A DNA stretch of 64,000 nt from Aspidapion aeneum (GCA_963576565.1 OY755040.1:82369321-82433320); one strand, 5' to 3'. Numbered from the stretch's first letter, positions 32,756 through 42,830 are shown. Notes: generated by a model from the sequence alone, not told the origin. A program made the numbers and translations.

Positions 32756-33849
32756 CTACTGTACCGCTGTTAAGTCCATCGACAATTGAAAAAAACTTTT
32801 TATGTGACTGAAAGCTGCTTTTCCCAAAACTGATTTTCCTATTTTGGTAATATTTCTGTTGTCACTGTAGTAATTGGTCCTTCTTATAATTGAGTTTGTC
32901 TCCAATACACAATCGTTTTTCATTTTCCTTAGGTAAAGTTGCTTAAAAAGAGAAAGGTTGCTGTTATAAATAATGTAATTCAAATTTTTGTAGTCATATC
33001 TATATGGTTGGGTTAAAATCAACGGATTGGTATTTTTGCACTTTAAAATAAAGGTATCAATTAGGTCTTTATTACTTTTTTGGGGCCATAGAATAATTAC
33101 GGCATTTTTGGTAAATTCTTGTGACATTTTGAGTGCGGTATTAACTAATTCATTATCGCTTGCATTTACTTTTATAATTGATGATATATTAATACCTGAA
33201 GCTTGTTTAGCCATATTTGGGCCTAGATCTTTTCCCAAATTTCCGGCTACCAATAAAATTCTAGGCTTTTCTAATTGATCATTTTTTAGTGAGAATTGTT
33301 CTTTCATATTTAGAGTTGGTGCAATAAGATTTATAGTTGAAACTGGTGTTTGTGTTTCCATATTATGTGCATCCACCTGTGTGTTGTAAGGTAGTTCAGA
33401 CATGGTTTGAGTTTGAGTTTCAGAGCTCACTGTTTTCTGGCTCTCGAACTTTTCCCAGGTTGGTAGTTTTCTTGTCTGTGTTTTTACATTTTTCTTTTTT
33501 CTTGATTTTTGATTGTTGTCCGTTTGAGAGGATTTTGTTTTCGTAATTTTTTTCTTAACTGAGATGCTTTTTAGGTCTTTGTCTGTTGTTTTAGATTCTC
33601 CTGTGATTCTCATATTCTGCAATGTTAATAGGCTTTCCAACTTCTCAATAATTGCTTCCTTCGCCTTTAGATTATGCTCCAGTTTTTCCAAAGCTCTTGC
33701 AACCTCTCTGTTTCAAAGCTCAAGGTCACTAATTTCGTCATCCTTTCCTGCCAATTTATTTCTGAGATCTAATATTATGTCAGTCTGTGTCATTTTTGTT
33801 TTGTTATCAGCCTCTCTTTCGTAGGTAAACCTTTCGTATCTTATATTGG
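32756..33849 (-). pseudogene. Jockey-like LINE 2 ORF1 (nucleic-acid-binding protein), interrupted
   Basis: The open frame of 311 codons from 33691 begins with a coiled-coil-like MEKLEHNLKAKEAIIEKLES. It continues through a Lys/Thr/Gln-rich linker into a domain with PRILLVAGNLGKDLGPNMAK and ending SIRRTNYYSDNRNITKIGK. The reading frame continues upstream, through a TGA near 33717, to MTQTDIILDLRNKLAGKDDE and further to IRYERFTYEREADNKTK at the Penelope junction (33849). I do not see the CCHC knuckles common in Jockey ORF1. Confidence 0.65.
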
Positions 33850-33918
33850 GCGGTTCGGTTTGGTTCGGTTTCGGTTCGGTTCGGTTTGGTTCGGTTTCAG
33901 TTATATTGACCGACGTAG
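33850..33918 (+). repeat. GGTTCGGTTT-type short repeat at 5' junction of Penelope copy 1
   Basis: About 50 bp of ggttcggtttggttcggttt-like pentamer/decamer repeats (33849-33898) are followed by about 20 bp of unique sequence before Penelope homology begins at 33919. It is absent from the other side of the insertion. A longer open frame runs through it, but translation from here is not meaningful. Confidence 0.7.
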
Positions 33919-36224
33919 TCTATAGAAGAACTGAAGATGCCCTTTTAAGAGAACGGATCCATTCAACTAGATCACAACTCGCACGCACAGACAAGGAACT
34001 ACTCTCAATTTTCTATCACTTAGCCAACACCATGCACAAATCAGACTGGGACAAAATCGATGCTATTTCCTACAGATCCATGGAAAACGAACACCACAGA
34101 AGTACGAAGAGGCAGAAAACCAAATACCAGAGACTAACTGACGACAACAATAAACGGGATAACCAGCAGCCCATCCTTGATTCTACAAAAACTGTCATCA
34201 ACCTATCGGACCGCCCGCTTTCTCAAAATGAAGTCTCAGTACTCTCTAAGGGGGGAAACTTTGCTGTTGCACCTAGGGAGGTTCCCAAGGAGGAAATAAT
34301 TGCCAACTTAGAATCTGCTATTAGAAAGTTGCCCGAAGATCAGGCAGAAGAAATACGCACGGAGTGTTCACAGATTTTGCGAAAAGCCAAACCACCGAAA
34401 CGCAACATTACAAGGATGGAAGAAAAAGCCATTAAGGATCTCAACAAGGACGAAAACATTCTGATACTGCCTGCCGACAAAGGAAACGCCACTGTAGTAT
34501 TGAACAGGGATGACTACAATAGAAAGATGGTCGATCTTTTAGAACCCTCAACATACAAGAAGCTAAAAAGAGATCCTACACAACCCGCAATTAAAAAAGT
34601 GAATGACTTAATTAAGATTTCTTCATTGGAGGACCCAGTCAAGAAGATGCTATGCCAAAGTGAAGCCCTGACTCCGAGATTGTATGGACTACCGAAAATC
34701 CACAAAAACGATGTGCCTCTTCGTCCCATTGTCAGTACTATAGGCTCACCAACATACAAACTTGCGAAACATCTTGCTTCCCTCTTGCAACCCCACATCG
34801 GACTAACGGATTCGTATGTAAGAGACTCCACCCACTTCATTGAGAAGATCAAAAACATCGTCATGGACGAGAAAGACATCTTAGTTAGCTTTGATGTTGT
34901 GTCTTTGTTCACGAAGGTACCTTTGGCCGAGGCAATGAGGGAAGTGGAACACATATTTCCAAAGGACATCACCGACCTGTTTAAAATCTGCCTAACGACA
35001 TCATATTTCACCTTTAATGAACAAATTTATGAACAGATTGATGGAGTATCAATGGGTAGCCCTTTATCGCCAGTGATTGCGAACTTTTTCATGGAGAAAC
35101 TGGAAGAGAAGGCGTTGAATAATGCCCCTCATAAACCCAAAGTCTGGTTTCGATATGTAGATGACACTTTTGTCGTTTGGCCTTATGGTAGAGACAGCCT
35201 TAATGAATTTCTCAACCACATTAACAGCATACACCCCAGTATACAATTTACAATGGAAACAGAGAACAACAGAGAATTAGCATTCCTTGACGTACTAGTA
35301 ACGAGGAAAGAGGGACGACTAGGACATAGCGTATACAGAAAACCTACTCACACAGACCGCTACCTAAACAACACATCTAACCACCACCCGTGCCAACGAA
35401 AAGGGGTAATAAGAACATTGGTAGAGAGGGCGAAAAGAATCTGCGAACCAGAACATCTAGACAAAGAATTAAACCATCTTAAAAACGCCCTCGTAGCAAA
35501 TGGATACACTCAAAGCGACATAGATAAATGTATACGACCAAAGCCGAGCACTAGAAGTAACAGTAGCGGTGGACTGAGCAGCCGCGAAGTTACTTCAAGA
35601 GCCTTTCTGCCCTACATCTCTAGAGTGACGGATAGGATCGGACGTATTCTGGGAAAACACAACATAAAAACGATCTTCAAGCCATCTAAGAAGATCGAGA
35701 ACCACCTCAGATCTGCGAAGGATATAAGGAACCCACTAAGTTCTTCGGGGGTATACCGCATTCCCTGTACCTGTGGAAGTGTCTACATCGGAACAACCAA
35801 ACGGTCCGTAAACACAAGAATCAAAGAACACAAAGCCAACTGTCGACTCGGACATACGGAAAAATCCGCAGTTGCAGACCACACACTAAACAATGACGAC
35901 CACCGAATAAAATTCGAAGACACACAAGTTCTCTGCGCCTCCTCTTCATACTATCCAAGACTCTATAGAGAAGCAATCGAAATTCATAAACACCAGCAGA
36001 ACTTCAACAGATCTGAAGAAACTCTTAAAATTAACAGAACATGGGTACCGGTTCTTAAAAACACTAAACGGCTCGCTTATAGCAACAAAACTCAATCTGG
36101 GGAAAGTGACCAATCACCGACCAGCTCTGATATACGCCCCGCCCATCATAGCGTATATAACCTGCGCCCGCGACAGACTAACCACCAGTCTTCGAGAAGC
36201 CGACAAACAGTCAACATCTCCTGA
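33919..36224 (+). CDS. Penelope-like RT with GIY-YIG endonuclease (N-terminally truncated)
   Basis: Open from the truncation point to TGA/stop after QTVNIS. It has a Penelope-clade reverse transcriptase: RPIVSTIGSPTYKLAKHLAS, VSFDVVSLFTKVPL (first Asp), GVSMGSPLSPVIANFFME, WFRYVDDTFVVW (YVDD, near 35155) and ELAFLDVLVTR. It is followed by a C-terminal GIY-YIG nuclease (GVYRIPCTCGSVYIGTT near 35748, then the Arg-His region RIKEHK and a Glu in REAIEIHKH). The domain order RT then GIY-YIG is diagnostic. Relative to copy 2 it differs by about 12 amino acids in 770. Without its start region it probably cannot be expressed alone, although the frame is uninterrupted. Confidence 0.9.
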
Positions 36225-36259
36225 AGATGCCATCCACTCGAGATGGCGAAACGTCGAGA
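36217..36259 (+). ncRNA. Hammerhead ribozyme motif, minimal dimer type (copy 1/2 junction)
   Basis: Elements in order: stem I strand TCTC (36217-36220), catalytic CTGAAGA (36221-36227, fits CUGANGA), one extra T, and stem II GCCATC (36229-36234). Loop CACTCGA, stem II GATGGC (36242-36247), GAAAC (36248-36252), GTC cleavage triplet (36253-36255) and stem I strand GAGA (36256-36259) follow. Stem III in a monomer would be absent. The self-complementary ACGT between GAA and C allows it to form between two motifs. Hammerheads of this minimal kind are known from Penelope-like elements. Confidence 0.8.
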
Positions 36260-38824
36260 ACGAATTTCCAACGACGACGGCCGAACAGCCCGAAAGCACA
36301 CCCACCATTGGACGATGGCCGCGAAAGCCTTTCACAATTTGTACGACGCCTCTACGGGGAGGAAGTTTCCACTCTTCATCTACGCTTGGTCGCACTACGC
36401 AAGAAGAAAGCGCAACTACTGTCTTCGCTGACTTTCTTATTACGCTGTCGCGATGAGAAGGTCACGCCGAAATTCCTGAGATTTAAGCATACCATGAAAA
36501 CACCTCAAGCCTACAGAATCTATAGAAGAACTGAAGATGCCCTTTTAAGAGAACGGATCCATTCAACTAGATCACAACTCGCACGCACAGACAAGAAACT
36601 ACTCTCAATTTTCTATCACTTAGCCAACACCATGCACAAATCAGACTGGGACAAAATCGATGCTATTTCCTACAGATCCATGGAAAACGAACACCACAGA
36701 AGTACGGAGAGGCAGAAAACCAAATACCAGAGACTAACTGACGACAACAATAAACGGGATAACCAGCAGCCCATCCCTGATTCTACAAAAACTGTCATCA
36801 ACCTATCGGACCGCCCGCTTTCTCAAAATGAAGTCTCAGTACTCTCTAAGGGGGGAAACTTTGCTGTTGCACCTAGGGAGGTTCCCAAGGAGGAAATAAT
36901 TGCCAACTTAGAATCTGCTATTAGAAAGTTGCCCGAAGATCAGGCAGAAGAAATACACACGGAGTGTTCACAGATTTTGCGAAAAGCCAAACCACCGAAA
37001 CGCAACATTACAAGGATGGAAGAAAAAGCCATTAAGGATCTCAACAAGGACGAAAACATTCTGATACTGCCTGCCGACAAAGGAAACGCCACTGTAGTAT
37101 TGAACAGGGATGACTACAATAGAAAGATGGTCGATCTTTTAGAACCCTCAACATACAAGAAGCTAAAAAGAGATCCTACACAACTCGCAATTAAAAAAGT
37201 GAATCACTTAGTTAAGATTTCTTCATTGGAGGACCCAGTCAAGAAGATACTATGCCAAAGTGAAGCCCTGACTCCGAGATTGTATGGACTACCGAAAATT
37301 CACAAAAACGATGTGCCTCTTCGTCCCATTGTCAGTACTATAGGCTCACCAACATACAAACTTGCGAAACATCTTGCTTCCCTCTTGCAACCCCACATCA
37401 GACTAACGGATTCGTATGTAAGAGACTCCACCCACTTCATTGAGAAGATCAAAAACATCGTCATGGACGAGAAAGACATCTTAGTTAGCTTTGATGTTGT
37501 GTCTTTGTTCACGAAGGTACCTTTGGCCGAGGCAATGAGGGAAGTGGAACACATATTTCCAAAGGACATCACCGACCTGTTTAAAATCTGCCTAACGACA
37601 TCATATTTCACCTTTAATGAACAAATTTATGAACAGATCGATGGAGTATCAATGGGTAGCCCTTTATCGCCAGTGATTGCGAACTTTTTCATGGAGAAAC
37701 TGGAAGAGAAGGCGTTGAATAATGCCCCTCATAAACCCAAAGTCTGGTTTCGATATGTAGATGACACTTTTGTCGTTTGGCCTTATGGTAGAGACAGCCT
37801 TAATGAATTTCTCAACCACATTAACAGCATACACCCCAGTATACAATTTACAATGGAAACAGAGAACAACAGAGAATTAGCATTCCTTGACGTACTAGTA
37901 ACGAGGAAAGAGGGACGACTAGGACATAGCGTATACAGAAAACCTACTCACACAGACCGCTACCTAAACAACACATCTAACCACCACCCGTGCCAACGAA
38001 AAGGGGTAATAAGAACATTGGTAGAGAGGGCGAAAAGAATCTGCGAACCAGAACATCTAGACAAAGAATTAAACCATCTTAAAAACGCCCTCGTAGCAAA
38101 TGGATACACTCAAAGCGACATAGATAAATGTATACGACCAAAGCCGAGCACTAGAAGTAACAGTAGCGGTGGACTGAGCAGCCGCGAAGTTACTTCAAGA
38201 GCCTTTCTGCCCTACATCCCTAGAGTGACGGATAGGATCGGACGTATTCTGGGAAAACACAACATAAAAACGATCTTCAAGCCATCTAAGAAGATCGAGA
38301 ACCACCTCAGATCTGCGAAGGATATAAGGAACCCACTAAGTTCTTCGGGGGTATACCGCATTCCCTGTACCTGTGGAAGTGTCTACATCGGAACAACCAA
38401 ACGGTCCGTAAACACAAGAATCAAAGAACACAAAGCCAACTGTCGACTCGGACATACGGAAAAATCCGCAGTTGCAGACCACACACTAAACAATGAAGAC
38501 CACCGAATAAAATTCGAAGACACACAAGTTCTCTGCGCCTCCTCTTCATACTATCCAAGACTCTATAGAGAAGCAATCGAAATTCATAAACACCAGCAGA
38601 ACTTCAACAGATCTGAAGAAACTCTTAAAATTAACAGAACATGGGTACCGGTTCTTAAAAACACTAAACGGCTCGCTTATAGCAACAAAACTCAATCTGG
38701 GGAAAGTGACCAATCACCGACCAGCTCTGATATGCGCCCCGCCCATCATAGCGTATATAACCTGCGCCCGCGACAGACTAACCACCAGTCTTCGAGAAGC
38801 CGACAAACAGTCAACATCTCCTGA
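36227..38824 (+). CDS. Penelope-like polyprotein: reverse transcriptase plus GIY-YIG endonuclease
   Basis: 865 open codons from the ATG at 36227. The N-terminal part (residues 1-120) is basic and contains RRLYGEEVSTLHLRLVALRK. The RT core spans about residues 270-620: RPIVSTIG at ~365, FDVVSLF with the first catalytic Asp at ~421, MGSPLSP at ~475, and YVDD at ~509. The GIY-YIG domain begins at ~707 (GVYRIPCTCGSVYIG), with conserved Arg in RIKEH and Glu in YREAIEIHKH. Penelope proteins prime reverse transcription at DNA nicks or ends. All core residues I can check are present, so this copy could encode an active enzyme. The start codon lies inside the hammerhead segment, so the true start may be downstream or in a longer transcript. 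Confidence 0.92.
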   Translation: MPSTRDGETSRTNFQRRRPNSPKAHPPLDDGRESLSQFVRRLYGEEVSTLHLRLVALRKKKAQLLSSLTFLLRCRDEKVTPKFLRFKHTMKTPQAYRIYRRTEDALLRERIHSTRSQLARTDKKLLSIFYHLANTMHKSDWDKIDAISYRSMENEHHRSTERQKTKYQRLTDDNNKRDNQQPIPDSTKTVINLSDRPLSQNEVSVLSKGGNFAVAPREVPKEEIIANLESAIRKLPEDQAEEIHTECSQILRKAKPPKRNITRMEEKAIKDLNKDENILILPADKGNATVVLNRDDYNRKMVDLLEPSTYKKLKRDPTQLAIKKVNHLVKISSLEDPVKKILCQSEALTPRLYGLPKIHKNDVPLRPIVSTIGSPTYKLAKHLASLLQPHIRLTDSYVRDSTHFIEKIKNIVMDEKDILVSFDVVSLFTKVPLAEAMREVEHIFPKDITDLFKICLTTSYFTFNEQIYEQIDGVSMGSPLSPVIANFFMEKLEEKALNNAPHKPKVWFRYVDDTFVVWPYGRDSLNEFLNHINSIHPSIQFTMETENNRELAFLDVLVTRKEGRLGHSVYRKPTHTDRYLNNTSNHHPCQRKGVIRTLVERAKRICEPEHLDKELNHLKNALVANGYTQSDIDKCIRPKPSTRSNSSGGLSSREVTSRAFLPYIPRVTDRIGRILGKHNIKTIFKPSKKIENHLRSAKDIRNPLSSSGVYRIPCTCGSVYIGTTKRSVNTRIKEHKANCRLGHTEKSAVADHTLNNEDHRIKFEDTQVLCASSSYYPRLYREAIEIHKHQQNFNRSEETLKINRTWVPVLKNTKRLAYSNKTQSGESDQSPTSSDMRPAHHSVYNLRPRQTNHQSSRSRQTVNIS

Positions 38825-38859
38825 AGATGCCATCCACTCGAGATGGCGAAACGTCGAGA
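38817..38859 (+). ncRNA. Hammerhead ribozyme motif, second copy
   Basis: Identical arrangement to 36217-36259, offset by 2600 bp: TCTC, CTGAAGA, GCCATC...GATGGC, GAAACGTC, GAGA. A transcript through the tandem would carry both motifs, as a dimer-type hammerhead requires. Confidence 0.8.
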
Positions 38860-38886
38860 ACGAATTTCCAACGACGACGGCCGAAC

Positions 38887-38955
38887 ATTTTTACCAAAAT
38901 GTTTTTCTAGGCATTTGAGAGCTCTAGTTTTTGCTTCTCTTCTATCTGTCATTTT
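38887..38955 (-). pseudogene. Jockey-like LINE 2 ORF1 start, separated by Penelope insertion
   Basis: The minus-strand ATG at 38952 gives MTDRREAKTRALKCLEKHFG, and the frame is cut by the Penelope 3' terminus at 38886. Downstream of the insertion on the minus strand the frame resumes as IRYERFTYEREADNKTKMTQ at 33849. I infer that both belong to one ORF1. No clear target-site duplication is visible. Confidence 0.6.
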
Positions 38956-39959
38956 TTTCTTTTTTTAGTATCTGTTGTAATATTCCCCTACTGTATTCAG
39001 AGAGATAGTAAGTAGCAATGCAAAAAATTTCTTTAGATTTTTAAAAAAACCACACAATACATTATAGTGCATATAAACTTACAGAATCTGCATGTATTGG
39101 TTGTTCCGTGGGTCCGTTTTATTCAGCTTATCTGTGGTACCAGTTTTTTGGCCGAGAGACGCTTGTTGTTATCAATCAGTTATTTGAAAACTACTCGATG
39201 AATTTGTTATTGTTCTTATTTTTATAACCACTGTTAGATCACTTAAGTAATGGCAATTTTATCCGTGTCAATTTTTATATTTAAATAGTTATTTAAACAA
39301 CAAGGTTTGAAAACGACTCTTTCCACACGATCGAGACAGTTTGGTACAAGTCGAGGGAGTGTGCAAAGAGGTTTTCAAACGAGTTTTTTTACAATATTTT
39401 TTATACGACTGCTAATAAAGAAAGAAAAATCAAATTTTAATTTAACTTGTTTTTATTTCCGACATTTTTACAACAAAACTTTAAAAATTCAACAATTTTT
39501 TGACGTATCTAATCAACAAAATATACGAGCAGTGACGGTTGCTACGGAACTAAGCCAACTTATATTGATGGGTGACAACAACTAAAATCACAATGACGGG
39601 AGACCCGTATGCAGAAATGACATAGGCGTGCGGAAAAATGACATAAGCGTGTGCAAAACGTTTTGCACACAGCGTGCGCAAAATGCCATTTTCAGATCGT
39701 GTTCTCCGTGCGCAAAACCCCCTTTTACAAGACAGTCGTATAAAAATCCTGTTTAAAAGGTTACTTTTCATTATTCTGCAAGAGCGATAAAATTAAATTT
39801 TTACTACATCACGGAACAACTACTACCTTAGTATACCAATCAGTGTAATTTAAACTCTTTAGATAGTGGCGGCTAAGACCCGTTGAGTAAGGTACACTAG
39901 GGCGTCAAAAGCAAACACGGGTACCCTTTACAATTTATATTAAATCAATCAATATAGTT
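38956..39959. other. No gene seen; probable Jockey LINE 2 leader and MITE-like inverted pair
   Basis: The first few hundred bases may be the 5' leader of Jockey LINE 2. At 39397-39750 tttttatacgactg and its inverse cagtcgtataaaaa bracket about 350 bp. It contains a perfect 22-bp palindrome (39649-39670) and several gcgtgcgcaaaa phrases. No coding feature is supported. Confidence 0.35.
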
Positions 39960-40492
39960 GAAAACTAAACGCAAAATCATCGAAACGTAGGTTTGTCGAA
40001 ATGCAACAAGATCGAACCGTAGAAAAGTCGAAAATGAAGGTGCGATGTTGTCATATTTAGCAAAATTTCTTGGCTAAATTCGGCGCTGACCGGTTAGGTT
40101 TTGAAAGGCTCTTAAGTTAGGCGAGTATGATGTAACAGTACATTTGGCAACATCGGGAGTTTTTTGCAGCTGAGTTAGATAATCCATGAATTTTCGATTC
40201 GACTCTTTTACAGTTTGACCTTTTTACGCATTTCGATGATTTTGCGTCTCTTCTTCACTGCTTATCGTGCGTTTAATTTTCGATCATATTATTTTCGACA
40301 TTTTTACAGATTGACAAAAGTAAGTATGGCTTAAATTGCTTTTATTTCTTTCATCTTTCGACTTTTCTAAGGTTCGGCGTTTTGCAATTCGACTTACTTT
40401 TTTACGGTTCGATCATTCTGCGATTTAACTTAACTCCATTTCAATGCTTTTAAATTTCCACACGACGAAATTACGCTCCGTCTAAATTATTT
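39960..40492. repeat. Degenerate cgaaa / gtaaa-rich repeat region (right), with inverted half
   Basis: Phrases cgcaaaatcatcgaaacg and gtcgaaatgc (39970-40040) are answered by inverted ones (catttcgatgattttgcg near 40228, cgacatttttacag near 40298, tttacggttcgatc near 40405). The two sides could fold back on each other around an unrelated ~120-bp centre. Vocabulary matches 28880-29466. Confidence 0.55.
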
Positions 40493-41313
40493 CCCAGACA
40501 GCACACTTTGTCCCAGGGACGTACATTTTTTGTCCATTTTACGTCAGGACGTCCCGGGACCAGTAGTACGTACATAGTACGTCCACTACCTTTTACGTCG
40601 TTACTTCTCGGGACGAAAAACGTACTATTTACGTACAAATGTATACGTACATAGTACGTACACTATACGTACGTACATTTTACGTCGGTGATTCCCGGGA
40701 CCAATAAAATACGTACTGTGGACGTACAAATGTGTACGTACATGGTACGTATACTAGGTACATAATATAGGACGTTGTACAAGTATGTACGTACATACTA
40801 TAAATACTAGGTACGTACATAGTACGTACATTTTACGATTATTTTAAAGATGCGCTTTCGAACATTTAACAACGGATTTTGCTAATAGATGGCGTACACC
40901 AGTTAACATTTAACGGCATTGTTAGAGATAAATTAATCTTAATTTAAATGGTACCTAGTTGTAATCCTACACTTTCTTTCTTTTAATTTGATTTCTTATG
41001 TACGTACCATGTACGTCTAGGGTATTTTAGGTATCATATACGTACCATGTACGTCTGAAATACGTACATTATACGTTTAATTGGATGTACCATGTACGCA
41101 CCTAGTACGAGATTTTTACGTACATAGCACGTACATTCGTCCAAATACGTCGAATGTACGTGCATAGTACGTACTTCAGTACGTCTATAGTACGTACAAA
41201 TCGACGGAAAATATTGGCTAAAGTGGCGTCCCTACGACGTACATATGTGGACGTAACCGAACCGAACCATGTACATACACTACGTCGCAGAGTTACGTAC
41301 TTGTGCTGTCTAG
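40493..41313. mobile_element. ACGTAC-rich terminal-inverted-repeat element
   Basis: Outer ends cccagacagcaca (40493) and tgtgctgtctagg (to 41313) are inverted complements. Between them I count about 38 ACGT tetramers, mostly inside (a)gtACGTACat-like palindromes, in two blocks (40516-40840 and 41000-41300) around a centre free of them (40850-40990). No plausible transposase is encoded. Non-autonomous DNA transposon of uncertain superfamily. Confidence 0.75.
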
Positions 41314-41650
41314 GTTTGTACTATATTAATTTTGAAAATTTTTCGAATCAACAAATCTACGTTTTGTTTAAATTATTTTCGTCTTTTCTATTCTTTGTGT
41401 GCGCGCGATTTTTCATACTTGTCGTACTGTTTTACAACCAGTCCGTTGGCCAATTGGAGCCCCTAATATATTCAAAAATAAAGAGTTGCCAACGTCTTCT
41501 GCAAAACTAAATAAAATAAAAATTTCCTATTGTTTGTCATTTTTAAAGTTCTTTAACCCAAAAGTTAGAACTCGGCCTTTAATGGATTTGACCTGGGACA
41601 ACCCTAGGGTCACCTAATCTGTCATGGGTGTCATTTTTGTCGTACATAAT

Positions 41651-42830
41651 TTAATTTATCCAATTGTTATTCTGGATCCATAAAGATTTGCGTCCTATGG
41701 TACAGGGGTTTGAATCTAAAATTACAATTATGTAAATAGTGTGGACAAAGATTTTCGGTCTGTGGACATTTCGGGACTTTCTATTGTAAAAGGTCTGGTA
41801 GATGTCGTCCATATAGTCCATCAAAGATTGTATGTTAGTCAGTTGCATAATTGAATCGTTTGTCACTCTGTAGTGAAAGCGCAGAACTTCTACAGATTGT
41901 GATAGTGAAGCCACCGCGGCCCTGGTTCTTTGGAGTAAGTGGTCGATGTGTTTATTAAAAGTTAGAAGTTTATCTAGGATTACTCCTAAGTACCTGGCGC
42001 GTGGCTTCACAGGTATATTCACATTTTCAATTTTTAGGTGCTGAATTATCCTGACTGGCCTATTTTTTTAGGAAAATGACTTGTTCGTTTTTTAGAGGGT
42101 TTATTTTCAATTTCCATTTCTCTAAAATGGAACCAGGGTGTTTAAATGATTTCCGATTTTTCTATTGGCGGTTTCCGTGTGAAATGAGTGGGCTTTTATG
42201 CCCACGTCGTCGGCAAATGTCCCAGACTGCGTATTTGGGTTTGTAGGTAAGTCGCTTGAATACCATACAAACTTTTGGAGCGCCGGACAGGATTTGTTTT
42301 TCACCCTAACCTGACAACTACGTCCTGGGGGGGCGGGTGTAAGATGTTATGAAATTTCCACAGCATCCCTCCATGCCAAACCGTATCGAATGCCTTTTCG
42401 ATGTCTAAAAGCGTAAGTACTGATTGCTGTTTTTGATTAAAATTTAATTGAATTTCATTTACAGTTTTCGCAATTAGCAAGAGGGTGCTGTGGTTCTTTC
42501 TAAATCCATATTGTGTAGGCGGCGTTATATTAATTTTCCTGTCCAAGCCCTCCATCCTAGCGAGTATGGTCCTTTCCGAAACTTTACCCATGCTATTCAA
42601 AAGTGAGATAGGTCTGTCGGGTTTTTGTTTGGTCTTGGAATTGGGATGATGATTGAATTTTTGAATTGTGAAGGGAAAAATTGAAGTTTTAAAATGACTG
42701 TGAGTATATATGAAAATTGACCAAGAGCTTTACGAGGCAAATATCGTCCGGTCCTGGGCTTTATTGTTAGACAATTGCCACACCGACCACAGGCAATAGT
42801 GTTATCACGTTTTTCTGCCAAAAACTGTTC
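41651..42830 (-). pseudogene. Jockey-like LINE 3 reverse transcriptase fragment
   Basis: Minus-strand RT pieces in several frames: FKNSIIIPIPRPNKNP and PTDLSHF near 42600-42650, then LNSMGKVSE with GLDRKINITPPTQYGFRKNH. LTLLDIEKAFDTVWHGGMLW (first Asp) follows, then SGTFADDVGIKAHS (FADD, near 42200) and KPRARYLGVILDKLLTFNKHI with the thumb at 42020-41900. Frameshifts near 42600 and 42300 and loss of both ends make it a dead fragment. It is a different family from LINEs 1 and 2. Confidence 0.85.

Larger units (their letters stand above)
29467..33849 (-). mobile_element. Jockey-like LINE 2 (body; ORF1 start continues at 38887-38955)
   Basis: Minus-strand LINE with ORF1 (33849-32756), endonuclease (about 32700-31467) and RT (31101-29749). 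Its 3' tail is aataaatattctattctata on the minus strand (29482-29463). ORF1 is interrupted at 33849 by the Penelope tandem, and its first codons reappear beyond that at 38955-38887. It has less damage than LINE 1. Confidence 0.85.
33919..36286 (+). mobile_element. Penelope-like element, copy 1 (5'-truncated)
   Basis: Joined head-to-tail to copy 2 at an exact offset of 2600 bp, with no indels between copies. It begins at tctatagaagaactgaagatg, which corresponds to about codon 98 of copy 2, so its N-terminus is missing. It ends with the same ~60 bp terminal segment (atggcgaaacgtcgag ... acggccgaaca) found at the end of copy 2. Copy 1's terminal segment doubles as the start of copy 2, the usual tandem arrangement of this element class. 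Confidence 0.9.
36221..38886 (+). mobile_element. Penelope-like element, copy 2 (full coding unit)
   Basis: Bounded on both sides by the shared terminal segment containing a hammerhead motif (36217-36286 and 38817-38886). It ends at gacggccgaaca, and unrelated sequence follows (tttttaccaaaatg, the interrupted Jockey ORF1). Overall identity with copy 1 is roughly 99.4% by my count of about 14 differences in 2.3 kb, so the pair is young. Confidence 0.9.

Noticed and set aside
33849..33898. GGTTCGG run as a telomeric repeat
   Set aside because: It is short, irregular and does not match the TTAGG or TCAGG type known from insects; no array continues.
33846..33918. Upstream extension of the Penelope reading frame through the GGTTCGG repeat
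   Set aside because: The first 20-odd residues come from simple repeat and junction sequence. Homology to copy 2 begins only at 33919, so this is not a real N-terminus.
41154..41510. Open frame starting in the ACGTAC element
   Set aside because: It reads through palindromic repeat and the element end; composition is that of the repeat, not of a protein.
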